NCBI GenBank assembly: GCA_023313575.1
Contig: JAJTTP010000011.1
Coordinates: 682,001 to 746,000, forward strand
Direction: 5' to 3'
Length of the DNA stretch: 64,000 nucleotides
From: Eutypella sp. D-1
Taxonomy: Eukaryota > Ascomycota > Sordariomycetes > Xylariales > Diatrypaceae
The first letter of the stretch is position 1; every line of letters starts with the position of its first letter. Below are positions 1-12,200 of the stretch, in pieces. A program made the position numbers and the translations under genes. Under the pieces are notes generated by a model. It was given only the letters and a program-made list of their open reading frames with translations, had not been told where the DNA came from and ran no database searches.

Positions 1-321
1 TGGGTCGACGCGGAGTTTTGTCTTGTTCTCGAACCTCCTTACCCGGACCTGGAGTGCTATATCCGCCAGCGCCGATGTCTCGGGGGCGGTGTTGTAGAGA
101 CTGTATATAAGTTGCGACTGTAGTTCCCATGGTCAGCCAGCGTAACACGTGCATGGCCCGCAGTATGAGGTGGTAGAGCCTACGGCGAATTCCTGGTCTT
201 TTTGCCAGGGGTAGGAGTCGAAGGCCCGGTATAGGGCTCCCGTGGGATCGGGAGTGACGCCTTCCTGGCTGGCCCTGGTTGCCTCGCCATGAGCTGTGAC
301 TTCTTCGCTGTTCCCTGCCAT
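1..321 (-). CDS. Small uncharacterised protein, 5' part only (cut by window edge)
   Basis: Not recognised with certainty. The start codon is at 321. Exon 1 (321-184) encodes an N-terminus rich in Gly, Glu and Thr, followed by a segment with FDSYPWQKDQEF. A 66-nt intron (183-118) fits well: donor GTAGGC, branch-like CTGAC, acceptor CTACAG. Exon 2 (117-1) then stays open to the window edge and contains SALADIALQVRVRRFENKT. Without splicing the frame hits a TGA at 133-135. The pattern of a YPW-x-KD motif followed by an aliphatic helix recalls small conserved fungal proteins of unknown function; this is an impression from memory. The 3' end lies outside the window, so length and function cannot be judged. 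Confidence 0.5.
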
Positions 322-1003
322 ACTCTTCTTGGCTCGATAGGAATGTGGGATCTATATATTCAAAAACTTGCAATGGATTAAATGGAGGTATCAGATTCCT
401 TCCATGAGACTGGACTATCGACTTTAGTCAGGTTTCAGTGAATGTCAGAGAATAATAAACCCAAGATTGATCTACCCTTAAGTACCTACCCGACTTACGC
501 ATCTGGGCATGTACCTTGAAACAAAAGGGGTGGAGAGTATACCTGTATAGCGGGGAGGTAACCTGGGCACCTGAGGTTAGAAGTAAAAGACGGTATCGCG
601 GCCCCTCCCCCGCGTACTGTACCTAGGTACATGGCTAGTAGATCTAAGCACTTGTATGTAGAAGGCACGAGCGTTATTACCGAATCCTAATGTCGAGCTA
701 GTGATGACTAAGTACGCTAACCAAAACTGGCGTCCCTACTTAGTATACATAATCCAAGGGTCTAACTCAATTCGTTACATCTTACAGTTAGCCCCCCCGG
801 ACCTTGGAGCTGTCCGTTATCACGTTCACCCCCCGTTCACCCCCCGGTTTCTTCCAAGTCTGGTACAACTTGTATCTATCTAGTATTTTATTCATCCTTG
901 CTTCGTAGGTATCTATAAAACCTGGAAGTCAAGTCATAAGGAGGCAGTGGCAGCAGAGTGGCTCTTTTGATCGACCTCGTCCAGAGGACCACCATTTGGC
1001 CAG
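322..1003. other. Spacer between divergent genes
   Basis: Shared upstream region of the leftmost minus-strand gene and the PP2C gene. It contains one exact TACCTAGGTA palindrome and several TAGGTA/TACCTA words. No convincing gene is visible; a 60-codon ORF at 701-883 has no recognisable features. Confidence 0.5.
620..629. repeat. TACCTAGGTA palindrome, copy 1
   Basis: Exact 10-nt perfect palindrome in the spacer before the PP2C gene; one of six exact copies in this window. Confidence 0.8.
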
Positions 1004-3121
1004 ATGCGTCGTATAGCCGCTAAAGCCCTTCGCACGAGCTTTCAATGCACTGTTCGAAGTCTGGCTCGTATCAATCGTCCACGCCGTAGTGCCCTCTATC
1101 TACAACATCACCACTATAACCGTAACCATCACCACTATTATCACCAACAGAGTCATCAACATCAGCCGAGTAATACTGCTACTACTACTACTACCGCTAC
1201 CAGTACTAGTAGTAGTGCCCCCAGCCTCGGCCCTGGCCCTGGCGCTCGATCCTTCTCGACCTCTCACTCCCTAGCCTTGTCCACTCGAAATCCCTTCCCG
1301 CAGTATGTCCTGACCGAACCGCTCCGATCGTCCATGTACATTCGCAGATACGCTATCGCTCTCGCTTCCGGCCTGGTGGGCTACGGCGCCTGGTATACCT
1401 ACAAGGGGGAAGCGAGCCCGAACCAGGCCGTAGGGAACGCCTATTCCACCACCACCCCGAAACCGCCCTCGGGGGATGCCATGCCCACTCGCAATGTCCT
1501 GGTCGTCGGCGCCGATGAATTACATACCGGTACCTTTGTCGGCGACGGTCCAATAGCCAAGAGCGCCGACGGCACTGGACATAATGTGCTCGAGATGCTC
1601 ACCCCCGAGCAGGCGACCGAGAAGCTACGGAAGAACCAGACATCTTTCCTGGTGAACAGGGGTCAGGGCGTCTTACGATACGACATCGTGCAGCTGGCTA
1701 GCAACAACCCGATAGAGGATGATCATGCCGAGAAGATCGTCGAGGTTCCGCCTTCCTCGACTGGCGAGGGTAGTGGGAAGGGAAATAATGACTGGATGTT
1801 CTGGGGCGTCTTCGATGGTCATGCGTAAGTACTGTCGTTATATTTCCCCAGTCCTGGCTCTCACCCGGCTCGAGGAACGAGACATGCTAAGCTTATTGTT
1901 ACGCAGAGGTTGGACCACGTCAGCGAGGTTACGCCAGAGCCTGATCAGCTTTGTTGCGAGGGAACTGAACACTACCTACAAGGCCGCCCACAGCCTAGGG
2001 GCTCCACCATCCGCCCAGGCTATCGATAAGGCCATCAAGACCGGATTCCTCCGCTTGGACGATGAGATCGTCAACCGGAGCGTCGAGAAGGTCCTGAAGT
2101 CAAACTCCAAAAGTGTCGCAGCGGAGATGCTAGGGCCGGCGCTGTCCGGCTCCTGCGCCTTGCTGTCCTTCTACGACAGCATATCCAAGACGTTGCGCGT
2201 GGCTTGCACCGGCGACTCGCGCGCTGTGCTTGGCCGCCGCAACGATGCCGGGAAGTGGGTAGCTCAACCACTGTCCGAGGACCAAACGGGCAGCAACCCG
2301 CGTGAGGTGGCGCGCATGCGTAGCGAACATCCCGGCGAAGACCGCGTCATCCACAATGGCCGGGTACTCGGCGGCCTGGAGCCAACCCGAGCATTCGGCG
2401 ACTCCAGTTACAAGTGGAGCAAGGAGATCTCCGAGCGTCTCCGCTCATCCTTCTTCGGTCGCACCGCGTCACCTCATCTCAAGACCCCGCCATACGTCAC
2501 CGCCGAGCCCGTGGTGACGTCGACCAAGATCCAGCCCGACAAGGGCGACTTCGTCGTCCTGGCCACCGACGGGCTCTGGGAGATGCTCAGCAACGAGGAG
2601 GTCGTGGGTCTGGTCGGGAAGTGGATCGAGAGCGAGGCGGCGCAGCAGTCGGGCTCGTCCTCTCAACTCGGCTCGCTCTGGGCCAAGATATTCGGCGGCA
2701 CCGGCAAGGGGCTCCCCGTGGAGCACGACAAGTCCGCCGACCCCGGCGGCCAGAAGACCCCCATCCGCCAGCGCCAATGGGGCCTCAAGCCCGACGAGGA
2801 GCGCTTCGTCGTCAAGGACAAGAACGTCGCCACCCACCTGATCCGCAACGCTCTCGGCGGCCGCAACGAGGAGCAGGTCTGCGCCCTCCTCACCCTGGTC
2901 TCCCCCTTCTCGCGACGCTACAGGTAAGTAGCCCATTAACGCGTGCTACGCGTAACCCGTTCAATATGACATTGAATAGATACATAGCTAACTACTGTAT
3001 TTCCTCCAGGGACGACCTAACTGTCCAGGTGATTTTCTTCGGCAACGGGGAGAAGACGGGAGAGGTTCTTCTCAACGAGGCCACGACGCCACCCCGGGCT
3101 GCCGTGGGCGCGAAGCTATAG
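1004..3121 (+). CDS. PTC5: Mitochondrial PP2C-type protein phosphatase (PTC5 / pyruvate dehydrogenase phosphatase-like)
   Basis: Metal-dependent Ser/Thr phosphatase. Family members in mitochondria dephosphorylate pyruvate dehydrogenase E1-alpha. Exons are 1004-1824, 1907-2923 and 3010-3121, giving 649 residues. The N-terminus is Arg-rich without acidic residues (MRRIAAKALRTSFQC), as in a matrix-targeting sequence, followed by a His/Asn/Thr low-complexity stretch and one possible membrane anchor near residues 115-130. PP2C motifs appear in order: GVFDGHA-GWTTS across intron 1, CTGDSRAVLG, LSEDQTG, VLGGLEPTRAFGD, PYVTAEPVV, VLATDGLWEML, and RDDLTVQVIFFG across intron 2. The metal-binding Asp residues of the DGH, DG and DD motifs are present. 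The second Gly of the usual DGHGG is Ala here. Identity as a PP2C is secure; the PTC5 assignment rests on overall layout and the mitochondrial N-terminus. Confidence 0.88.
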
Positions 3122-4061
3122 CACTACCAACGTCCCGAACAGTTGTAAAAAGGTCATCCGCGGTGCAGGTGGAAGTGGAGGCTTACGCGCGCACCGACAA
3201 GTAGATAGAAAATAGGCTAATATGGGTTATGCTATAAGAAAAGCTAATGATATCAGCGTTCCAAGTCCGTTCCGGCTCCGACTCCAGCTCGTCTCGCGAT
3301 GCCACTAGACCAGAAAACTCGTATAGGTGTAGACATCTACCATATATCTAAGTGAAACTGGGGTCGTGTTCCTACTAGAATAAAATGAAACTTCTTTCCT
3401 CTGCGTCCCTGCACCACCGCCTGGGTCCTGAACACACGCCCACACCGTATGTCCCATAATGTAAGTGTAACCAATGCCGGAGATCGGCCTTTCTTCCACA
3501 ACGTGCAATCTCAATGGGACGGGTTAGGGGGTTTCTGGGGACTGCCTCAAAAATCATGGCTTATAGCCATCATCGTAGGGCCGGATCCCCCCCCCCCCTT
3601 CTCCCTAAGGCCCATTGTTCCTCTTTAAGCGTGACCCGGCTGGGATGCGTGCCCAAGATCCTAATTCACGGTATTGTTGGAGGTGTTGCCCGAGACACTT
3701 TGGTGGGTTGGGACGCTACGTCGTTGTTTTACCACCCTATATACTCTTATGGAGAGGTGTTTCCAGTTGGGGAAGCAAGGTTATCCTAGCATTAACGATC
3801 TATACTACTGGCTAGAAAACTCGGGTATCGTGGGAAAAATACGGATATCGTATATAAGGCCGGGGAAGTAAGGCGGGAAAATATACACGCTAGGGACACA
3901 GCACCATACCTAAAGACTGACAAGAAGACTACGCCCAGGAAATGGGGACTTAGCATGCCAATTACTTTATATAAAGCGCGATTATGATATCGACGAAGTA
4001 CCCAGAGTGGGCTTCAATAGGCAGCCCAACCTACCCATAATATGATCTCGAGATAGGATTG

Positions 4062-4088
4062 CTCGTACGAGAGGGTAGTACCTTCTCG
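4062..4088. repeat. Two overlapping short palindromes
   Basis: CTCGTACGAG (4062-4071) is a perfect 10-nt palindrome. It overlaps GAGA-G-GGTA-G-TACC-T-TCTC (4069-4087), an inverted repeat with one mismatched pair. Confidence 0.6.
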
Positions 4089-4489
4089 TAGGCCGAGCCA
4101 CGTATAGGGGGGTGTCTATTCATGGTAGGCGAGTTTGAACGCCGGCTGGGAAGTTTATTGTTCAACTATACTAAGACTTTACTGACGGCCAACTCAAAAG
4201 CCAACCCCCAAGGCGCTTGGCGCACAACGGAAGGTAGACACAGCTACAGTGAATCTTCTAAAATCTCACGATACATACCCGACAGCTCGATATCGCTAGG
4301 TGTGTCAGCTCGTATACCAAAATAAGGCAATTCGACAACAACGACGGCGGCGGGCTTCGCGTTTAAGATACCCGACGGAACGGTATCGAAGAGACCAGCG
4401 GTCCCACCATGCCCCCTATTTCTCCGTCGCTAGCGGTCCTTGGGGGCCGAACCTACCCCACAGGAAACCCGCTGGGCTGGGGCGTTGTG

Positions 4490-4525
4490 GGGAAACGTTG
4501 AAAGGCGGCCCTTGCAACGTTTCCC
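4490..4525. repeat. Near-perfect 36-nt inverted repeat (hairpin)
   Basis: Arms GGGAAACGTTG (4490-4500) and CAACGTTTCCC (4515-4525) are exactly complementary. After one mismatch (4501/4514) four more pairs form (AAGG 4502-4505 with CCTT 4510-4513), leaving a CGGC loop. As RNA the stem could gain a G-U and a U-A pair outside the arms (4488-4489 with 4526-4527). No gene is attached to it. Confidence 0.75.
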
Positions 4526-5101
4526 TAGGTCTCCGGGGGGAGAGCTAGCTACCCCAACTCCCAAGACCGACGACGACTAGGTTCTCCTCATTCCTTTTGT
4601 TAATTTTTTAGGGGGTTTTTGGGCCGTCGTTATAGGCCAATCCAGATCAGGGCATATGCGCCGTGCGTCGTATTTTATTTGGTTTGCCTTGTCTCCTACC
4701 TAGATGCATGCATGCATACATGCGCACCTGCCAGGGGAGGAATACTACCACTCACTTACGATGTATGCGCATTCGCGCTGCTTGGCGCCCGTCATGTGGT
4801 CGTTGACGGGTAAAGCCGAGGAGAGAAAATCGGGCGACCGGTAGCCGGTGATAGCTAAGTAAGGCTAATCCAAGTTAAAGCTCGAATGTAAAAAAAAGGC
4901 CCTGGCTCCGGCACGCTCTGCTTTTGACTTTCCTTTAAAGTTTCCTCCTGCTGCTCCCCGTTTCCCTCTCCCACGCTGTGGAAAGCGAAAGAGAAAAAAA
5001 AAGTCCTGGAGGATTCTTTCCCCTACTACCTACAATTGCTCGGGATATTTGTTGCTATCACTCGCTAAATTTGCAACGGCAAGACCGACACCTTAGTAGT
5101 T

Positions 5102-6673
5102 ATGAGGGCATCTCTGATCGCCCCTTGGGCGCTGTTGGGGAACACTGGGTGGGCGTCGTGGGTTCCCGCGTCGCCGGCGCTGCCCCGTGATCTCGAGCCG
5201 AGGCACCAGGAGACGATTCCCCGTAGGGCCGTCACCAATGACACGTCGGACCAGTGGCCGTACGGGCCCCTGCGTACCGAAGGCAGGGATATTGTTAACA
5301 GTCGCGGAGACGTCGTGACCTGGGCAGGCGTTAACTGGCCTATGAGCGGTAAGCTCCCCCTTCTCCCTCTTACGAAAGACACAAAACCTTGTTTGCTTAA
5401 CTGCCGGCGGCAGGGGAGACGATGATTCCCGAAGGCCTGGAATGGCGGTCATATGAGGAAATCCTAGACGAGATTGCCAGCGTCGGCTTCAACTTCATCC
5501 GCATGTAAGATAGTGACAAAAAGCCAACCCGGGCGAAAAACATGAAAATTTGAGCTGACTACTGTGATGATGATGATCAGGGGCTACGCGATCCAGATGG
5601 TCGACGAGATCTACGAGCGCGGGGGTGAGGACGTGCCGCTGGAGGTTGCGATGGTGATGGCGCTGGGGTATGAAAACGGGACGCGGGTGACAGACGAGGT
5701 GGTGGCCAAGAACCCGGGCTGGACGCGCACGACGACGCGGTTCGAGATCTGGTCAGACATCGCGGAGGCGGCGGCGGAGCGGGGCCTGTACATCCACCCA
5801 GACGTGCACGTGCACCAGGCGCGGTGGTGCTGCAGCCACACGGACGGCAACTCGTGGTTCGGCGACGTGCACTTCGACATCGCGCAGTGGCACCGCGGGC
5901 TGGAGCACGTGGCGCGGTGGGCGGCGGACCACCGCGCAGTCGCGTCCATGTCGCTGCGCAACGAGCTGCGCGAGTCCTGGAACCGCACCGACCTCGTCTA
6001 CAACTGGGAGACGCTGGCGAGCAACCTCACCGCGGCGACGGACGCCCTGCACGCCGCGAACCCGGACCTTCTAGTCACGTGGTCCGGGATGCAGTACGAC
6101 GAGGACCTGTCGGCGCTGACAACGGAGGGCAAGAACCTGTTGACGGCGCCGTGCTACAAGTGCACGGCGGTGCGGGACGCGCTGCGGCGGGAGCCGCTGG
6201 AGTTCGACCTCGGGGCGCACGCGTGGGCGGACAAGGTGGTGTGGGAGCTGCACCTGTACTCGATGAGCGAGGACGTGGACACGGACTCGTGCGAGATCAC
6301 GGAGGCGGTGCTATACCGCAACGGGTTCAACGCGCTGGGGATCGACCCACCGGCTCCCGGGTGCGAGACGACGGGGGATTGCCCGCCAGCGAAACGGCTG
6401 ACACCGGTGATCCTCTCGGAGTTCGGGCACAACCAGGACGCGACGCTCTACGACTCGAAGCTGCAGAACTGTCTCCGGGACTTCACGACGCGCCACGGCG
6501 TCAGTTGGATGGTGTGGAGCCTCGCGGGCAGCTACCGCATCCGATCGGGCACGCAGGGGCTCGAGGACACCTGGGGCATGACGAACTACGACTGGAGCGG
6601 CTGGAGGGACCCGGACACGGTCGAGGGCTATTGGAAGCGATGGGTCGCGGACATGAATATCACGAAAGTATAA
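5102..6673 (+). CDS. Secreted glycoside hydrolase family 5 protein (endoglucanase/mannanase-like)
   Basis: Probable extracellular beta-glycanase acting on plant or fungal polysaccharide; the exact substrate cannot be read from sequence. Exons are 5102-5348, 5414-5504 and 5581-6673, giving 476 residues in frame. The first about 25 residues (MRASLIAPWALLGNTGWASW) form a weak signal peptide, followed by an Arg-rich stretch with a possible Lys/Arg-Arg processing site near PRRAV. Clan-A TIM-barrel signatures are present: WAGVNWPMSG near the start of the barrel, GFNFIRMGYAIQ across intron 2, the Asn-Glu acid/base pair in SLRNELRES (N240-E241), and the nucleophile Glu in LSEFG (E393). The late segment GVSWMVWSLAGSY fits the last barrel strands. 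No carbohydrate-binding module or linker is seen. Family GH5 is likely; the subfamily is unknown. Confidence 0.85.
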
Positions 6674-8176
6674 CGGTAGCATATCTTGACTTACATACAA
6701 CCCGAAATAGTAAGATCGGCCCATGGGGTTTTACGAGGGATGCGTGCGTGGGAATAATCAGAAGCTTAATTGAACCAAGACCTTTGAATTGTTCAGCAAT
6801 GGCTGAAACTAGCCATCAGACTATCTGACTATCTGACTCGGGTTGATCCCAGCATATTGGCTATTGGTGTTTCCCGATCATACGCCTACTCTGGGATCGA
6901 TAGGGGGGCGGGCTTACATAATGATCAACATCCGACCTGGAGTGGCATATAACTATCTGCACATAACCAAGATTGCTTAACATTCAGAATATCTGGATGA
7001 CGATACCCGGAAACCCGTCGCGTCACTAGAAACATGCCCCATGTCCAGGTTTACATCGTTGCATCGTACATTTCCCGAAGCGGTGAATCATTCAGTTCAA
7101 CTGCCAACTCAGCTATGCAGCTATGTAATACAAAATCAAGAACAGGGACGATATCAAGACTAAATAAATAATCCATGGGGAATATCAAGTATGTAGATCA
7201 ATATGAAACAGAAAACGGAACTAAGATCGATGCCATAAATTGCTAGTTGCAATGTATTGACGGATTGGTAGATTACCAACTACATACTTAAGAGATTTTA
7301 CTTTGTAATAATAATAGTTGGTTCACATCGCGCGAATCTGAGGCAACTGACGTCATCACGGGCCCTCGAGACTTGAAATTTCTCCGGTTTCCTCCTACCA
7401 CCTTGGCACGCCATCAGCCCATCAAGCCCATAAGCGTCATCCGCAATGGCCCTAAAGAGCCCCCCGCCTAGACTTGTCACTTAAGGTAATTAGCTAGTCA
7501 GTCCTGGCAGTCCAGGCGGGGGTCGAAATCAATGGCGCAGTTTCGGGATTATATAAGTTCCAAGTTGTGTCATTTACTTTGGCAGTATCTTGTCAGTCTC
7601 GTATTTTAATAGGTTAGACGGGATCTTTTATGTGCATATATACCTCTAAGTTTACTCTGCACCTCCCCGGGGTTCGGCATCTCATACCTGCCGGGTCAAA
7701 GTTGTAGGTATGGCCCCGAAGCTGCTATGTAGGTGACGAGTGGATCCAAAGATGCAAGTGGATGTGACGGATACTTCTAGGCCGAATTACTATTAGCGGG
7801 CCTTAGTCCTCATACGGAATACCTAGGTATACTTATGTATTGTACTATGTACTTTACGGCATATATGTGAGTAAGTCAAGGTTGTCTGCAGCTACTAAGG
7901 TTCAGGGTTGCTAAGTAACCTTAGATTACTTTCCGTTACTCACCCCCGGCCTCACTCGACTCCTTCTCTACTATTCCTTTTCATACTTCTTATTATTAAG
8001 TTTTCGTTCCAAATATTTTGAGTAATGTCTTCCCTGAGACCTACAAAACACATGAAAAAGAACAGTAATATAATATAATTAGTTAAAAGAAAATACTTCA
8101 ATTTTTCAGTCAGTAGGGGTGTGTATGGCTAGCTTTATCAGTTAGCTGTCCCCGGCCCTACATTTAGGAGCCTACG
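6674..8176. other. Gene-free spacer
   Basis: About 1.5 kb of AT-richer DNA between the GH5 gene and the DUF2985-like gene. A TACCTAGGTA copy lies at 7820-7829. The only ORF of note (7298-7480, minus, 60 codons) has no recognisable features. Confidence 0.5.
7820..7829. repeat. TACCTAGGTA palindrome, copy 2
   Basis: Exact copy in the spacer upstream of the four-TM protein gene; further TAC/GTA-rich words follow directly. Confidence 0.8.
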
Positions 8177-10656
8177 ATGGCTCCCCAAGATCCCGAGAGG
8201 CCCGAAAGGGCGCGAATACCTTCCCGATCGCCACAACCCGACCGCCGGAATTCTCAGTCTACCCAAGGTGATGATACGGAGCAGCAGCAGAATTTACCTC
8301 CCAGCGCTCTCCGAAATGTCCAATTACGGTCTGTTAGGGACAACCAGCCGTCTATCCGTCTAAGACGCATTCGATCGTCGAGACGCGATTCCGTCCCGAC
8401 TGATGGTGTTGGGCTTGGAGCTGGATTTGGAGCTGGGCCTGGAACTAGACCTGGAACTGGAACTGGAGCTGGTTCCGGCATTGGTGAACATCTGCAACAG
8501 TATCAACTATCGTCACAGCCCAAGCAATCGACGCAACAGGCGCAACAGGCGCAATCATCCCAGGACCAACAGACTGGTCGCCGGCGCTCCAGTTCGGAAC
8601 CTCAGAGATGGTATATGTCAGATGCCGGCGAGTTCCGGCCTCGTGGGGCCGGACAGATGCCCTCCGTCCCCGAGTCATCTCAGTCTCAATCACAAGCACA
8701 AGCTCGGACGCGCATGCGGTCGCAGTCCCAATCGTATGCAGGGGACATCCAGACCACCGACTTCGGACTATCACCAGCCTCTCCACAGGAGCAAAGCAAT
8801 GTACAACAAGGGAGACAGCGCCCGAGGCTGCTTCGTCCTGTCACCAATATCATGCGACGACGTCAACAGTCCACTAGTAGCAGAGGAGATGAGATCGAAT
8901 ACGAATATGACCCGAATATCGTCGATATTCTTGACGTAGTTGGTAGGTAGACGATGAACTGTTCGTTGGATGATTCTCACGTAAAACCCTCACTAACCCG
9001 TTTCGTCCCCCGCCAGATCCGGAGGTAGCCACATTATCTTCCATCACTAACATACAAAACACTCTCTTCATTCCCTCAATGGGCCGCCTCATCAATAGAC
9101 ATCCGACATACAGGTTGTCTCAAATCCCCGACCTACCCGGGGCATACCCCCCGTCGGAAGAGGACCTACCTTCACGGCCAGCTTCCGCCGCCGGCACAGG
9201 CGACAAACGTGTGCTGGGTCCGGGCGGACGGCCTCCTATGGAGAGGGTCCCAAGCACCATGACGGAACGCTTCTATGCCGTGCGCCCTCACAATACCTCG
9301 CTGGTAAACTGGACCGAGGAAGAGATCGCCGCGCTCAACGACCACGTGCGGCATATGCTGCACTCGCGCCGGAACAAGATGAAGCGCAGTTTCAAGGGCT
9401 TCGGGCAGTACGTCCGACAACCCCTAGGTTTCCTGGTTACCCTGTACGCGACTCTTATCACCCTGTTTGGCCTGGCTTGGGTGCTCTTTCTCATCGGCTG
9501 GATTTACGTTGGCGAGAAACAGCTCTACGTCATCAACGTTATCGACACCGTGCTCGTCACCCTGTTCGCCGTCGTCGGCGTCGGCCTCATCCCTTGGCGC
9601 ATCCGGGACACCTACCATATGCTGTACATCGCCTACTACCACCAGCTGACGTGGAAGTTGCGGAAGAAGCTTGAGCTCCCGCGCCTCCAGGACAAGAATG
9701 ACCTGCCCTCGGAGCCCGCCATGGTGCCGCTGCCACGAGGCTCAGAGGACGGCGCGGTACCCGAGACAGGCATGATGGACGCAGACCTCGAGGCAGCGCG
9801 GAACATGCACGAGAAGGAGGAGCTGCCAGTGCTGACAGCGGCTCAACAGCGGCGGCTTCAGCACCACCAAGACCGGTTCAGCCGGCAGAATACCTATTAC
9901 AAGCCGCACGAGACGGAGACGCACTACGCGTTCCCGCTACGGCTACTGATCACTATTGTGACGCTGTTGGACTGCCACTCGATGTTCCAGCTGTCGCTGA
10001 GCCTGTGCACCTGGTGCATCCCCTACCAGGTGCGCCCCAGCGCGCTGACCGCGACCCTGCTCTGCTGCTCCATCACCGTCAACATCACGGCCGGTGTCTT
10101 CATCACCATCGGCGGCCGCCGCACGCGCAAGAAGGACGTCGTCGAGCGCATGTTCCGCCAGCAGCTGACTCAGGAGGCCATGAAACGGGTCAACAAGGCA
10201 AAGGCCAAGGAAGAGCGGGAAAAGGCGGCGCAGAAGGAGCGCGAGGAGAAGGAGAAGGAGAGGGAGCGGAACGGGGATAACAACGGCAGGCTCGAGCGCA
10301 TCGACGAGGGCCGCGAGCGCGAACCCCACAGCGGCCGCACCTCCCGCGAGCTGTTCCGCCCCGCGCTCGACTTCCTTGCCGGCAGGAAGAGCAGTGACCG
10401 TGCCACCAGGCCTTCGGGCGAGCTGTCCCGGAAATCCATCGACCGCGTCGGGAGGTTCGATCCCGTCTCGCCCCCTCCCGGCGGAAACGGCGGCAGCAGC
10501 AGCGCGCACCACCACGGTAACGGCAGTAAACACGATGAATTAGTGCCTCCCGTGCCTATCATCGGGTCCTTCCCCGAAGAAGAGGAAGAGGAGGAGCTGG
10601 ACCAGGGCAAGGGAGACTCTACGACCGCACTGTCGCACCGCCGCGACGCGAAATAA
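8177..10656 (+). CDS. Four-TM integral membrane protein, probable DUF2985 family
   Basis: Function unknown. Exons are 8177-8942 and 9017-10656 (801 residues). The junction restores a continuous DVVDPEVATLSSITNIQNTLF stretch, typical of this kind of fungal protein, which shows that the two long ORFs are one gene. Residues 1-250 are disordered and rich in Ser, Gln and Arg, with a Gly-x repeat (GLGAGFGAGPGT) near residues 76-96. Four predicted membrane helices lie near residues 394-420, 426-448, 564-590 and 597-622. Between the pairs is a charged cytosolic loop. After the last helix, the GGRRTRKKDVVERMFRQQL segment and a strongly charged KEREEKEKERER coiled coil follow, ending in an acidic tail. 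Assignment to DUF2985 rests on the DCHSMFQLSL and NITAGVFITIGGRRTRK segments and is from memory. Confidence 0.72.
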
Positions 10657-12200
10657 AAAAGGTAGTGAAGTGAAGTGAAGTGGAAGTGGGAAAGGAAAAG
10701 AGAATCGTCATCTTTTATGAGGTTACGCCGTATCTTACGTGTTCATGTATCTATCTTTTTTATTTCTATACCTGCTTACTTGACTTACATACACTGGGTT
10801 CTTTGGATGGTTTGGGTGGCTGGTTGGTCCCCTTTTTTTTTTTCAGTGCCGCTCTTCTTTTATCGTTTACGGTATGGAGTTCCTGCGGTCTTTTTGAGGA
10901 GGGCCTTTTGGGGGGTAACGAAGGATACCTTGTGTGATGGATATCGCGGCGGCTGGTGGCGGTGGTGGTTTCGGTATTCTTGTTTGTGAGTCCGACTGCT
11001 TCCTGCCCCCCTTTCTCCTAACGTTCTTTCTCAAATACCTGCCTAGGGTGAAGGTCTAGATGAGGAACGGGGTTGGTTGGGTAGTGGAGGTAGGAGACTT
11101 GGTTGGTTGTATAGATGTCGGACGTTCACACACACACACATACATATACAACATCCTTCCACGCCCATCCATACATACACACCATATATACATAAAAGGA
11201 GGTAGAACTTAGTTTAGTAGTCGATATTTGAACACAACTCCGAACCCGATGGACGGGGAACCACGAGCGATATTTGAAGAGACCGACGTCTGCTCTTCTC
11301 TTTCTCTCTGTCCCTCTGCCTGTGATTGTCTGTCTCGCAGACACCCAAGCAAGTAGTTGGATATGTAGGCAGGGTGCAAAACACCCGTGATATCATCCTT
11401 CACAAAGCCAAGGCGCGCGTACCTACTATGTATACTAGATGATCTAAGAAGGGGGCATTCCCGCAATATAGCGAATCGGCTGACCCCAGATATGGTGACG
11501 GTGACGAAAGCCTCCCTCTCATCAACTTACCAGTTTCCATTTCCACCCGTCAACGGCGGCACAGACCGAAACACGAACAGAGTTTCATGGCTCACGAGAG
11601 AAGTTAAAAATCCTGTATTACGTACGTACAATAGTAGCCCCTGACCTGCAATGCGAAAGCAAGCGAGACCTTATCCGTTAGCTCCGGAAAGCAGAACAGC
11701 AAGGTTTGGTTAAAAAGCATAACATGTGCGCAGTGCTCCCTGATAAAGCACCTATGGGGAAATAAAATCGAAAATAAAAGTCAAGTGCCTGCTTTCTACC
11801 CCTGTGAAAAAGAAAGAAACCCCCCCTCCCACCCTTCCGTAAATACAACCTCGTCCCCTCCGCATGAACGATGAACGATGATCCCCCCCCCCTTCATGTC
11901 GACCTATCGAGCGCCTCGATCTTCTCTAAAGACGATTCTCAGCTCTTCTGGTCTTCATTGAATTTTCCGGAAAGAACGCGCAGAACCGAGACACCTAAGC
12001 CAGAAAACGCCAAGCAATGCAGTGATTGCAACGAGTAGCCTTGATGCCCCCTTTTGATGAACCCGGTAAACATCATCGTCACGTCGTCAAAGTGCTCGCG
12101 GACGGAGAAATGCCGAAGTAGCGAAGGAAATGGGCCGTAGAAGCCACGAGCGTGAAAGTGTGAGGCATCGTGATACGGGTTAATCACAGTCGAACCTATG
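10657..12200. other. Spacer between convergent genes
   Basis: Contains the 3' regions of the DUF2985-like gene (plus) and the EDC4-like gene (minus). A T-rich run (10830-10843) and a (CA)n stretch near 11128 are present. No gene seen. Confidence 0.5.

Larger units (their letters stand above)
3122..5101. other. Gene-free spacer with palindromic structure
   Basis: No convincing gene in nearly 2 kb. ORFs are short and overlap in several frames without recognisable motifs. The middle part (about 3900-4560) has several inverted repeats, including a strong hairpin, and might be a decayed insertion; no terminal repeats or transposase remnant were recognised. Confidence 0.45.

Noticed and set aside
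4050..4090. Resemblance of GTACGAGAGG to the sarcin-ricin loop of large-subunit rRNA
   Set aside because: Only about ten bases match and the flanks do not fit rRNA; palindromes explain it better.
5824..6828. 334-codon plus-strand ORF
   Set aside because: Overlaps the GH5 exon in another frame; Arg/Gly/Ala-rich as expected from GC-rich frame shadows.
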